From assembly GCA_964473995.1 (NCBI GenBank), contig CAYYRB010000044.1:1-21050 (forward strand): a stretch of 21,050 nt of DNA. The letters are read 5' to 3'. Below, piece after piece: positions 6,954 through 14,347 of this stretch. The position numbers and the translations under genes were made by a program. The stretch's first letter is position 1; the number at the start of each line of letters is the position of its first letter. Below the pieces are notes generated by a model. It made no database searches. It saw only the letters and a list, made by a program, of their open reading frames with translations, and was not told the DNA's origin. This DNA is from JAKRSD01 sp964473995 (GTDB taxonomy: Bacteria; Bacteroidota; Bacteroidia; CAIKAF01).

Positions 6954-7567
6954 CCTTTCCCGATTTTTTTGAAGGTTAACCACATGATCTTGATATCTTC
7001 CAACACGGAATGATTGGCAATATATCGATCAGCCAGATCAAGCTTGTGCGGAAGTATTTCGTTGATGTACGTTTTTTCAGGGTCGTCGCTTTTTCCCAAT
7101 AGTTCATTTTCTGAAATGTATTCCAAACTGGCATAATCCGTAAGTCCGGGTCTGACGGAAAGAATATGGCGGTATCGCTCACGGTAAAGGTCCACGTATT
7201 TATTCACCTCAGGTCTGGGGCCTACGATGCTCATATCGCCCCGCAGAATATTCAATAATTGGGGGAGTTCATCCAATTTGAATTTACGCAGAAAATACCC
7301 TTCGGCGGTAATACGGTTGTCCTTTCCGCCCACCGTGATGAGCCCTTTTTGATCGCTTCCGGGCCGCATGGTGCGGAATTTATACAGCCTGAATTCGCGA
7401 AAATGAAGTCCCATTCGTGTCTGACCATAGAAAATTCCTCCGCGAGATCCCGCCAAAATAACCAGGCTGATGACCAGCATAACCGGACTCAATATAATCA
7501 AGGCCACTCCGGCCAGCAGAATGTCGAAAATTCGTTTCAAGGAATTAGTTTTCACCAAGAATTTCAT
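6950..7567 (-). CDS. small monotopic phosphoglycosyl transferase (bacterial sugar transferase)
   Basis: A 205-residue enzyme of the PglC/WecP type that transfers a sugar-1-phosphate to undecaprenyl phosphate, the first membrane step of glycan synthesis. It starts with KRIFDILLAG and a single re-entrant hydrophobic helix with a Ser-Pro break (SP at 27-28). The core carries YKFRTM (62-67) and KLDELPQLLNILRGDMSIVGPRPE (split about 97-120), with the catalytic Asp99-Glu100 pair. RPGLTDYASL follows at 139-148. It lacks the N-terminal membrane domain of WbaP-type enzymes, so it is the minimal form. It overlaps the aminotransferase upstream by 23 bases and the GT2 gene downstream by 4. An aminotransferase just before it suggests the first sugar is an amino sugar, an inference only. 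Confidence 0.92.
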   Translation of the reverse strand: MKFLVKTNSLKRIFDILLAGVALIILSPVMLVISLVILAGSRGGIFYGQTRMGLHFREFRLYKFRTMRPGSDQKGLITVGGKDNRITAEGYFLRKFKLDELPQLLNILRGDMSIVGPRPEVNKYVDLYRERYRHILSVRPGLTDYASLEYISENELLGKSDDPEKTYINEILPHKLDLADRYIANHSVLEDIKIMWLTFKKIGKG

Positions 7568-8771
7568 TTACGCTCTCGGTAACGGCATCAATCACGAGGT
7601 TTATTTTTTCCATGTCCAAATCATAATACACGGGCAAGGAAATTTCAGAACGGTAGTTTTTTAATGATACCGGGAATTGCTCCGGATCATACCCTAAATT
7701 TCGGTAAGCGGTCATCATGGGAACGGGTTTGAAATGCACGTTCACGGCCACTTCTTTGGCAAATATGGATTCAATTATTTTGTTACGCTGCTCTTCGGAT
7801 ACGTTTCGCAAGCGCAACGGATAAACATGGTATGAGCTTGTTTTTTCCTCCGTTTCGTAGATGGGAATAATAAATCGGTCATCCTCGGAAAAGGCTGCAG
7901 AATACACGTCGAAAATGAATTTTCGGGCGCTGAGGTTTTCTTCGTCATAGCGGGCAATTTCGGTAAGTCCGATCGCAGCGTGTATGTCCGTCATGTTGCA
8001 TTTGAAACCGGCTTCCAATACGTCGTATTCCCAGGAGGCCTTGCCTGAAAACTTGGCCATGGCATCTTTGCTTTGCCCGTGAAGCGACAGGCGGTTGATG
8101 TCCCTGTAAATCATGTCATTATCGAAGGGTTCGGGGAAATTCAGTGCCACCGCGCCTCCTTCTGCTGTGGTGAGGTTTTTTACGGCATGAAAAGAAAATA
8201 CGCTCACTTCGCAAAGAGTTCCCGTATGGCGGCCTTTGTAATAGGCGCCGAAAGAATGGGCTGCATCTGCCATCACCAGAATGCGTCCGAGTTTGGCCTG
8301 GTTTTCATGCGAGGCAGTGAACTGTTTTTTTATTTCCGGTTCGTTGACCAGAGCCAAAATTTCTTCATAATCGCAGGCAAATCCCGCAAAATCTACCGGA
8401 ATGACGGCTTTGGTGCTTGGCGTTATCGCCTTCCGGATGTTTTCTACGGAAATATTAAAATCGGATTCATGCACATCCACAAAAACAGGTTTTGCCCCGC
8501 AGTGTACTACCACATTGGCCGTGCTGCAGTAGGTGTATGCCGGTACGATGACTTCATCGCCGGGGCCTATTCCGAAATAACGGAGGATCAATTCCATACC
8601 TGCCGTAGCCGAGTTCAGGCAAATGGTTTTTTTGTTTCCGCAGTATTGGGTTACCTTTTCCTCTAATAGTTTGGTTTTGGGACCCGTGGTGATCCATCCG
8701 GAGAGCAAAGCTTCCTTCACGGATTCCACTGTTTTTTCATCTATCCGGGGCGGCGAAAAAGGTACTTTCAT
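7545..8771 (-). CDS. DegT/DnrJ/EryC1/StrS sugar aminotransferase
   Basis: A 408-residue PLP enzyme that transfers an amino group, usually from glutamate, to a keto sugar nucleotide. Motifs seen are the N-terminal FSPPRIDEKTVESVKEALLSG region, NSATAGMEL (53-61), PAYTYCSTANVV (77-88), ADAAHSFGAYYKG (168-180) and SFHAVKNLTTAEGG (193-206). Lys198 in the last motif is the PLP Schiff-base lysine, so unlike the protein at 3229 this is a true aminotransferase. Its start lies 22 bases after a Bacteroidota -7 element, making it the first gene of cluster A. It is probably an NDP-4-keto-6-deoxyhexose 4-aminotransferase by family and context, but the substrate is not determined by sequence. The dehydratase and acyltransferase that would complete such a pathway are not in this window. 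Confidence 0.9.
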   Translation of the reverse strand: MKVPFSPPRIDEKTVESVKEALLSGWITTGPKTKLLEEKVTQYCGNKKTICLNSATAGMELILRYFGIGPGDEVIVPAYTYCSTANVVVHCGAKPVFVDVHESDFNISVENIRKAITPSTKAVIPVDFAGFACDYEEILALVNEPEIKKQFTASHENQAKLGRILVMADAAHSFGAYYKGRHTGTLCEVSVFSFHAVKNLTTAEGGAVALNFPEPFDNDMIYRDINRLSLHGQSKDAMAKFSGKASWEYDVLEAGFKCNMTDIHAAIGLTEIARYDEENLSARKFIFDVYSAAFSEDDRFIIPIYETEEKTSSYHVYPLRLRNVSEEQRNKIIESIFAKEVAVNVHFKPVPMMTAYRNLGYDPEQFPVSLKNYRSEISLPVYYDLDMEKINLVIDAVTESVNEILGEN

Positions 8772-8793
8772 AAGCCGAATTGAATTACTGCCT

Positions 8794-8801
8794 CAAAGGT
8801 A
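8794..8801 (-). promoter_or_regulatory. -7 element of the cluster A glycan operon
   Basis: On the minus strand TACCTTTG matches TAnnTTTG exactly and ends 22 bases before the aminotransferase ATG. It lies in the 42-base gap after the first Wzy_C gene, so the aminotransferase, phosphoglycosyl transferase and GT2 genes can be read apart from trmD. No clear -33 element is present. Confidence 0.65.
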
Positions 8802-8813
8802 ATTGAAAAGTGT

Positions 8814-10049
8814 TCAGACCTTCCGTTCTTCGGGAATCTTTCCGTATGCCAGCACAAGCAATACTCCCAAGAGTGCTACGAACAATGTTCCAGCCTGTCT
8901 TTCGAGTATGCTTTCGGCGAGGCAGGCTGAAAAAACCAAAAAAGAAAACAGCAGCCCGGCGAGTTTTTCGGATTTTCGGGAGGCAAACCAGGGCAGAAAA
9001 ATCAACCAGGGCAGAATGAGAAGGCCGATGACTCCCGTTCCCAGCGCTTGCTGTAAAAATTCATTGTGCATGTTCAATTTTCTGTTTTCGGCGGCCTGCA
9101 TGCCCTCTTCTTTATAGATATCCTGCAATTTTATCTGCACATTGCCGGGGCCGATGCCCCATGGTAAATTCGCCGCAATTAAGGGCATCGCTCTTTTCCA
9201 GACCACGACGCGCAATCCGGTTGATCCGATTTTTTCGGGATCGCGGTTTTCTTCCGATTGCCGCAATTCGGTTATTCCATAATCCACCCGCAGCTTAAAA
9301 TTATCCGAAAACCGGTAAAGGGCTATGGGAATAAAAAGAGCAGAGATAATCAGCACTAATGCGGGAACTAAATTTTTTGTTTTTACTGAGTAGTAAACGG
9401 CCATGATGATGGCGGAAAAAATAGCGGCCAGAATCATCATTTTGGAAGCACAAAAAAATACGCCGAGAAAAAAGATTGCGATGGCTGCCGCATATCGGAA
9501 CGGCAAACGGGCGTGATTGTTCAGTCCCTTCATGAGCAGCCATCCCGCCGAAAAAAGAAGGTACAGGCTGAAATAGGTGACATGGATGAAATAGGAAAAA
9601 TCGGTATAAAACAGCACGGATTTTTCTAATGAGGTATATGCGTACCAAGCGCTTCTGCCTATCAAAAATAAAGTGGCCGCAAGACAACTCCACACAAACA
9701 ACCGAATAAAATCTTCCGCCTTTCTGCCTCTTATTCCACTGCCTGCCAATAGAACAGGAATAATAAAAAAGGCCAATTTTACTTCTGTTTGTCGGGCAGC
9801 CTCGGTTTGGTCCACGGAGAAAAATTGCCAAAAAACCACCGTGGCAAAAAGAAAAAGATAAGGAAGGAACCGATAGTTTCGCCGCAAATGCTCCGTCATC
9901 ATTTTTGGGTGAAATCCGATGAGGAAAAAGAAAACGGTGGCAATCTCCACGGAAGCCATAAACCGCGGTTGAAACGGCAAAAGCACGCAGATCAGACCCA
10001 GTCCGGCAAAAAATAAAAAGCGTGCTTGTCGGGCAATCCGATTTCTCAT
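8814..10049 (-). CDS. Wzy_C-family O-antigen ligase/polymerase (first copy)
   Basis: A 411-residue inner-membrane protein with about ten to twelve hydrophobic helices and one large periplasmic loop (about residues 215-340). The loop has the family marks PWGIGPGNVQ and NMHNEFLQQALGTGVIGLL; the former resembles the GxGxG region of Wzy_C proteins. Members either ligate a finished undecaprenyl-linked glycan to lipid A core (WaaL) or polymerise repeat units (Wzy), and sequence alone cannot decide. Its ATG overlaps the trmD TGA as ATGA (10046-10049), so it is probably read from the trmD promoter and its translation coupled. A promoter separates it from the aminotransferase behind it. The last residues are EERKV. 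Confidence 0.82.
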   Translation of the reverse strand: MRNRIARQARFLFFAGLGLICVLLPFQPRFMASVEIATVFFFLIGFHPKMMTEHLRRNYRFLPYLFLFATVVFWQFFSVDQTEAARQTEVKLAFFIIPVLLAGSGIRGRKAEDFIRLFVWSCLAATLFLIGRSAWYAYTSLEKSVLFYTDFSYFIHVTYFSLYLLFSAGWLLMKGLNNHARLPFRYAAAIAIFFLGVFFCASKMMILAAIFSAIIMAVYYSVKTKNLVPALVLIISALFIPIALYRFSDNFKLRVDYGITELRQSEENRDPEKIGSTGLRVVVWKRAMPLIAANLPWGIGPGNVQIKLQDIYKEEGMQAAENRKLNMHNEFLQQALGTGVIGLLILPWLIFLPWFASRKSEKLAGLLFSFLVFSACLAESILERQAGTLFVALLGVLLVLAYGKIPEERKV

Positions 10050-10720
10050 TCTTTTAATAAGTCGGGACGCTTTTTACGGGTTAATTCATAGGCTTTTTCC
10101 AATCTCCATTCATCAATGGCCCTGTGATTGCCGGAAAGAAGCACATCCGGAACCTTTTGATCCCGCCAGATTTCGGGCTTGGTATATACCGGCGGTGCCA
10201 GAAGATTGTCTTGAAAACTATCACTCAGGGCCGACATTTCGTCGCCTATGGCTCCCGGTAGAACCCGTATGACGGCATCCGCTAAAATAACCGCCGCCTG
10301 CTCTCCCCCCGAAAGTACATAATCACCGATACTGATTTCGGAAGTAACGTAAGTTTCGCGGATCCGTTGATCAATTCCTTTGTAGTGTCCGCAGATGATA
10401 CACAGGTTTTGGTTTAGGGAAAGGGCGTTTACGCGGTGTTGGTTCAGCGTTGTTCCATCAGGGGTAAGGTAAATGATTTCATCGTAGGTGCGTTCGGCCA
10501 GCAATTTATCCAAACACTCGGATAAAGGTTCAGCCATGAGCACCATCCCGCCACCTCCGCCGTAGGGGTAATCATCTACCTGCCGGTAATTTCCGATGCC
10601 GAAATCGCGGAGTGCATGCACGTGTATTTCCACCACGCCTTTGTCCACCGCCCGTTGTACGATGCTGTGCTGCAGGGGCGTTAGCAGTTCGGGAAGAAGG
10701 GTGATGATGTCAATCCGCAT
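10046..10720 (-). CDS. trmD: tRNA (guanine-N1)-methyltransferase TrmD
   Basis: A complete 224-residue enzyme that methylates G37 at N1 next to the anticodon, using S-adenosylmethionine, to prevent +1 frameshifting. It is an essential SPOUT-class trefoil-knot homodimer. Seen are DIITLLPE (4-11), DDYPYGGGGGMVL (49-61), ICGHYKGIDQRI (109-120), SIGDYVLSGGEQAA (130-143) and SALSDSFQDNLLAPPVYTKP (163-182), where Asp167 matches the catalytic aspartate. SGNHRAI (196-202) follows. The usual rimM-trmD-rplS neighbours of many bacteria are absent; instead an O-antigen ligase-like gene follows with an ATGA overlap. It has its own promoter, divergent from the isomerase gene. Confidence 0.97.
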   Translation of the reverse strand: MRIDIITLLPELLTPLQHSIVQRAVDKGVVEIHVHALRDFGIGNYRQVDDYPYGGGGGMVLMAEPLSECLDKLLAERTYDEIIYLTPDGTTLNQHRVNALSLNQNLCIICGHYKGIDQRIRETYVTSEISIGDYVLSGGEQAAVILADAVIRVLPGAIGDEMSALSDSFQDNLLAPPVYTKPEIWRDQKVPDVLLSGNHRAIDEWRLEKAYELTRKKRPDLLKE

Positions 10721-10739
10721 ACCGCGATACTATTTATTA

Positions 10740-10747
10740 CAAAGGTA
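10740..10747 (-). promoter_or_regulatory. -7 element of trmD
   Basis: The minus strand reads TACCTTTG, an exact TAnnTTTG match, ending 19 bases before the trmD ATG. A weak -33 (GTTT, 10767-10770) has a 19-base spacer. It lies 24 bases from the oppositely facing -7 element at 10772-10779, so the two promoters share their -33 regions and may exclude one another. Confidence 0.72.
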
Positions 10748-10771
10748 AATTACCCGGGCCAAACGGAAACG

Positions 10772-10779
10772 TATCTTTG
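10772..10779 (+). promoter_or_regulatory. -7 element of the enoyl-CoA isomerase gene
   Basis: TATCTTTG matches TAnnTTTG exactly and ends 20 bases before the ATG at 10800. It diverges from the trmD promoter. No convincing -33 element is seen on this strand. Confidence 0.7.
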
Positions 10780-10799
10780 TCATCAAAAGAAGTTTTCGC

Positions 10800-11558
10800 A
10801 TGAAATACCTGCAATCAGAAGTCCGGGACGGGCTGGGAATCGTTACATTAAACCGCGGAACAGCCAATGCGCTAAACCGGGATATGATCGGAGAAATCAG
10901 TTCTCTTTTTGCGGAATGGCGGGTTGATGATTCCATAAAGGGCGCCCTTATTACCGGAAAGGATAATTTCTTCTCTGCGGGGTTGGATGTGATTGAGGTG
11001 TTTTCTTACGACAGAAATCAATCGGAAATTTTTTGGAAAGATTTTGCCCACATGATGTATGAACTGGCATCATGGCCCAAACCTCTCGGTTGCGCCATCA
11101 ACGGGCACAGTCCTGCCGGAGGGTGTATCATTGCCATTACCGCCGATTTCCGCATGATGGCCTCCGGGAATTTCAAAATAGGGCTGAATGAGGTGCCTGT
11201 GGGCATCGTGGTTCCCATGCCGGTGTACAAGCTGTATGCACAATGGGTGGGAAATCGAAATGCCTATCAATTTCTGATTCAGGGTAAGTTGCTGAATCCG
11301 GAAGAAGCTCTTGCCTGCGGACTGGTGGATGGTTTGTTTCCGCAAGATCAGGTGTTGCCTTCGGCCGAACATGCCGTGCGCCAATTGATGAAGTTGGATC
11401 CGGGAACATTTGCCAAAACCAAACTTAATTTACGCAGTGAAATACTTCATTCCCTGAAAGAAGATTTTGAGGGATCATTCGGTGATACCTTGAGTCACTG
11501 GTGGGATCCTTCAGCCAGAGCCCGTTTGGAGGCGTTGGTAAATTCTCTTCGCAAATAA
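10800..11558 (+). CDS. enoyl-CoA hydratase/isomerase family protein, probably delta3,delta2-enoyl-CoA isomerase (ECI1-like)
   Basis: A 252-residue crotonase-fold protein. The oxyanion-hole motifs are FFSAGLDV (57-64) and NGHSPAGGCIIAITADFRMM (101-120), and IGLNEVPVGIVVP follows at 127-139. Crotonase-type hydratases need two glutamates, one after the second glycine motif and one in the QPE position. Here the first is Ile110 (GGCI instead of GGCE), while Glu131 in GLNE fills the second. That pattern, and the PAGGC...GLNE wording, match mitochondrial ECI1, which shifts a cis/trans-3 double bond to trans-2 during unsaturated fatty-acid beta-oxidation. The isomerase role is inferred from these residues. 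No other beta-oxidation gene is close. No clear terminator follows. Confidence 0.82.
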   Translation: MKYLQSEVRDGLGIVTLNRGTANALNRDMIGEISSLFAEWRVDDSIKGALITGKDNFFSAGLDVIEVFSYDRNQSEIFWKDFAHMMYELASWPKPLGCAINGHSPAGGCIIAITADFRMMASGNFKIGLNEVPVGIVVPMPVYKLYAQWVGNRNAYQFLIQGKLLNPEEALACGLVDGLFPQDQVLPSAEHAVRQLMKLDPGTFAKTKLNLRSEILHSLKEDFEGSFGDTLSHWWDPSARARLEALVNSLRK

Positions 11559-11561
11559 CGG

Positions 11562-11594
11562 ATTGAACGCCCAAACGACGATAAACTATTTTTT
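11562..11594 (+). promoter_or_regulatory. possible promoter of the lipoprotein gene
   Basis: ATTG (11562-11565) is followed after 21 bases by TATTTTTT (11587-11594), which fits TAnnTTT but ends in T. It would give a leader of about 80 bases, far longer than at the other genes here. The 120-base gap holds nothing else clear except an AATTG/CAATT inverted repeat (11657-11669), 9 bases before the ATG. Confidence 0.3.
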
Positions 11595-11678
11595 ATCTGC
11601 TGACGTTATCCAAATGGGTGGGGGAATAGGTCGGAAAAACGGACGTTGAATTCGTGAATTGTTTCAATTATACGCTCA

Positions 11679-12185
11679 ATGAAAAAAGGATATTTAGTGC
11701 TTGGTTTAGCCGCAGTGGTGTTGTTTTTGGGTTGTCCCGTAGGCATGTCATTTGCACCGGGAGATCCTGGCAAGGAGTTTTTGGACGAGCGTATCGTGGG
11801 TACATGGATTACTGCAGATGAGTTTTCGGTATTCAAAAAAGCGGAAGTCGCCAGGGCGGATTCAAGTTCTTTTCGGGTGAAGCTGTATGAAACCACCGAT
11901 ATGTTTGTCTTGGGCGATGAAACCGAATTGCAGGGATGGACCACCCGTATAGACGATCAGCCGTTTTTGTATGTGCTTTCAGCTGAGTTGAATGAATATT
12001 TTACATACGGATATGCTTTCCAAAACGGAGGGATTGTCTTGTATGATGCCGCTCTGTTGGATGGCGGAAAAGATTCGGTACTTTCTACGGAATCATTCCG
12101 AAACCAGTTGGCGGCTTCCATTAAAAAGGAAGAATGGTTCGCCGAGCCTGTTTTTTACCAAAGGTTTTTTGAAGAAAAGAAGTAG
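11679..12185 (+). CDS. putative lipoprotein of unknown function
   Basis: A 168-residue protein with a lipoprotein-like signal peptide: two lysines at 2-3, a hydrophobic stretch (5-18) and Cys19 after LFLG. The lipobox is not ideal because Leu rather than a small residue stands at -2. After it come a short Gly/Pro segment, then IVGTWITADEF (about 39-49) and alternating strand-like segments rich in aromatic residues, for example KLYETTDMFVL and LQGWTTRIDDQPFLYVL. The GTW opening followed by strands recalls small lipocalin-like or DUF-type lipoproteins, but I recognise no family. If lipidated it would be anchored in the inner or outer membrane, facing the periplasm. It is convergent with the ExoA-like GT2 gene, 12 bases apart. 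Confidence 0.7.
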   Translation: MKKGYLVLGLAAVVLFLGCPVGMSFAPGDPGKEFLDERIVGTWITADEFSVFKKAEVARADSSSFRVKLYETTDMFVLGDETELQGWTTRIDDQPFLYVLSAELNEYFTYGYAFQNGGIVLYDAALLDGGKDSVLSTESFRNQLAASIKKEEWFAEPVFYQRFFEEKK

Positions 12186-12197
12186 CTGTTTTTTGCC

Positions 12198-13217
12198 TTA
12201 TCGGCTCAGCGTGCTTTTTTTGTCGGAAGGTTTTCTTCCCAAAATAAAAAAATCCCAAATACCTTTCAGGTAACCTGTTCCATAACTGAAGTGAAGAATC
12301 CAGAAAGCCCAAAGTATTTTTCCGGCCCGGGTTATTTTTCCGGCGGTTTTTGCCGCAAATACCATGGAGGCGAACAGATAGAAAAGCACCCCTGACAGAA
12401 AAAGCAACGCTGCCGCAGGGTGAACAAAACAACCCACAAAGCCTGTGCACAGAAAAAGAATCCATAGGGCGGGGATGAGTTGTCTTAACGTGGTAACGGT
12501 GTTATGTTTTCGGTTTACGTACACTTTCCAGTATCCGTATTGGTTGTATTGTTTGAACAATTTGGTGAATGAGGCCCGAACGAAATAGCGGCTTTTAATT
12601 TCCGGATCAAGCCATATTTTAAATCCGCACCGGGTGACTCGGTAATTGAATTCATCGTCCTGGTTTCGGGTGAGTTCTTCATCAAAAAATCCGCAGGTAT
12701 CAAATACTTCTTTTCGATACGCGCCAAAAGCAACCGTGTCCACAAAACCACTTTTGGTACCCGTACGGAAATGGGCATTGCCCACCCCAAAAACAGAGGA
12801 CATGGCCATTCCGATAGCCTGGCTTGTTTCGTTTTCATACACGTTTTCAATCACGCCGCCCACACAACCGGCTTCCGGTATTTCAGTCAGCCTGTTTACA
12901 CATCGCTCCACAAAATCCGGAGCAATTTCGGCATGCGCTCCCAGTATGATGCCCACATCGAACGGGGCTGCTTTCAATCCCAGATTCATGGCATAGGGGG
13001 CTGTACGGTCTTTATTGGTGAGTAACCGGATGAACGGAAATGTCCGGGTATAATTCGTCACAATTTCCCGGGTACGGTCTGTACTCTCCCCGTCACATAC
13101 CCATACGTGGAGTAACTCTTTCGGATAACTGCAGGCGATCACGGAGTCCAGGCAGCGACCGATATACATGTCCTCGTTCAGGCAGGGAATAACGATACTT
13201 ACCTTAGTTTTTGCCAT
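12198..13217 (-). CDS. GT2-family glycosyltransferase with C-terminal membrane helices (ExoA-like)
   Basis: A 339-residue protein. The N-terminal GT-A domain has SIVIPCLNEDMYIG (7-20), VCDGESTDRTREIV (40-53) and TAPYAMNLGL (72-81). The catalytic-base motif is NQDDEFNYR, as in ExoA of succinoglycan synthesis. At the metal-binding site, where ExoA-like proteins have DAHAE, it reads GAHAE (93-97). After about residue 245 come two or three hydrophobic helices, including LIPALWILFLCTGFVGC, which should fix it to the inner membrane with the catalytic domain in the cytoplasm. It adds a sugar to a lipid-linked glycan; donor and acceptor are unknown. Its start overlaps the preceding GT4 gene by 14 bases, and it ends cluster B. 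Confidence 0.85.
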   Translation of the reverse strand: MAKTKVSIVIPCLNEDMYIGRCLDSVIACSYPKELLHVWVCDGESTDRTREIVTNYTRTFPFIRLLTNKDRTAPYAMNLGLKAAPFDVGIILGAHAEIAPDFVERCVNRLTEIPEAGCVGGVIENVYENETSQAIGMAMSSVFGVGNAHFRTGTKSGFVDTVAFGAYRKEVFDTCGFFDEELTRNQDDEFNYRVTRCGFKIWLDPEIKSRYFVRASFTKLFKQYNQYGYWKVYVNRKHNTVTTLRQLIPALWILFLCTGFVGCFVHPAAALLFLSGVLFYLFASMVFAAKTAGKITRAGKILWAFWILHFSYGTGYLKGIWDFFILGRKPSDKKSTLSR

Positions 13218-14337
13218 GGGCTATTTGGTTGTAAAAGGCAATTAACCGTTTTTCTTCGGCTTCCCAATTAAATTCTTTTTCAATAGCCTCACGGCCGTTC
13301 TGTCCCATGGAAGCTGCCATTGCCTCATTCTCCAGTAATTTGGATACGGCCTCTTTCATGGCTTCGGGATCGGAAGGGTTTACCGTAAGTCCGCACGCGC
13401 AGCGGGATATGATTTCTTTCCAGTAGGGAAAATCGGATGCGATGACGGGAATTCCCGCGGCCATGTATTCGTACATTTTTATGGGCTGCGACTCCAAATG
13501 ATTCGGTGTGGGGAGCAATGTGACCATGCCAATCCTGGATGTTTTCAGCAGATCGGAAATGCCCTCCCTGTTCAGAATTCCGTAATAGGTAACCTGCGAA
13601 AATGCGGGATGTCTGCGCACCGATTCTTCCAATTCGGGCGGGGAAAACGGACCTGCGAGCCCGAGACTTACGGGATTTCCGAAAGAATGAAGCATATCCA
13701 GCAGGGGGAAAATGCCGCGGGTCTCAGAAATACCGCCGATATAAACCAATTCGTGTTTTTTATTTTCCTCAGTACCCGGTTCTGGAAACTCATTCAGAAG
13801 CGGGTAATTGTTGATATCTACGCATTGGGGATTTAATTTTTCCAATCGTTTACGAATGAAGGGAGTGGCTGTAATTATGCCGCTGATCCGGCAAAGTACG
13901 AAGTGTTCAACAGTACGGAAGAAAGAAGCGACCATGTGCCGCAATGGTTTTGGTATCCAATGTTTGGCCATGATTTGCGCGGGAACGTCCTCGTGGGCAT
14001 CAAACAGTACCTTTTTTCCTTTTTTTTTCAATTTCAGCGCAATGCGCAAAAGTTCCGGATCGTGCAATTGATAAATGTCCGCATCAAGCGAAAGGGCTTT
14101 TTTATATACTCGGTTTACGGTTTTTCCCATCCGTGAAAAACGGCCGCCTGATGAACCGGAAATACCATGAATAGTCACGCCGTTTTTCTGATAACTTTCC
14201 AATCCGGCAGTCACCAGATGAACATCAAAGCCATATTTGGCTGCAGATACCGCCTCTTTTACAAAAATACGGATATCCTCAGCCGGATGTGCGGATGTGA
14301 TGTGGCAGATGCGTATGGGGTGTTCAGCTTTCAGCAT
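13204..14337 (-). CDS. GT4-family (GT-B fold) glycosyltransferase
   Basis: A 377-residue retaining glycosyltransferase with two Rossmann-like domains. The N-terminal domain opens with IRICHITSAHPAEDIRIF and contains YQLHDPELL and VLFDAHEDVP, wording typical of GT4 enzymes of capsule and exopolysaccharide loci. The C-terminal domain begins near ELVYIGGISETRG (about 210) and holds the nucleotide-sugar site around SQPIKMYEYMAAGIPVIASD; the glutamates of this stretch correspond to the GT4 EX7E motif. It is ten bases downstream of the next GT4 gene and overlaps the GT2 gene, so it belongs to the same operon. Sugar specificity cannot be read from sequence. Confidence 0.87.
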   Translation of the reverse strand: MLKAEHPIRICHITSAHPAEDIRIFVKEAVSAAKYGFDVHLVTAGLESYQKNGVTIHGISGSSGGRFSRMGKTVNRVYKKALSLDADIYQLHDPELLRIALKLKKKGKKVLFDAHEDVPAQIMAKHWIPKPLRHMVASFFRTVEHFVLCRISGIITATPFIRKRLEKLNPQCVDINNYPLLNEFPEPGTEENKKHELVYIGGISETRGIFPLLDMLHSFGNPVSLGLAGPFSPPELEESVRRHPAFSQVTYYGILNREGISDLLKTSRIGMVTLLPTPNHLESQPIKMYEYMAAGIPVIASDFPYWKEIISRCACGLTVNPSDPEAMKEAVSKLLENEAMAASMGQNGREAIEKEFNWEAEEKRLIAFYNQIAHGKN

Positions 14338-14347
14338 GACAAAGAAA

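Noticed and set aside
8073..8666. A 197-codon open frame on the + strand
   Set aside because: It lies wholly antisense to the well-supported aminotransferase gene, has no promoter motif and resembles no family; it is a shadow frame.
12185..12221. Hairpin-like GCTG/CAGC with inner GCC/GGC and T run after the lipoprotein gene
   Set aside because: The stem is interrupted by an uneven internal loop of six bases against one, too weak to call a terminator with confidence, although it is in the right place.
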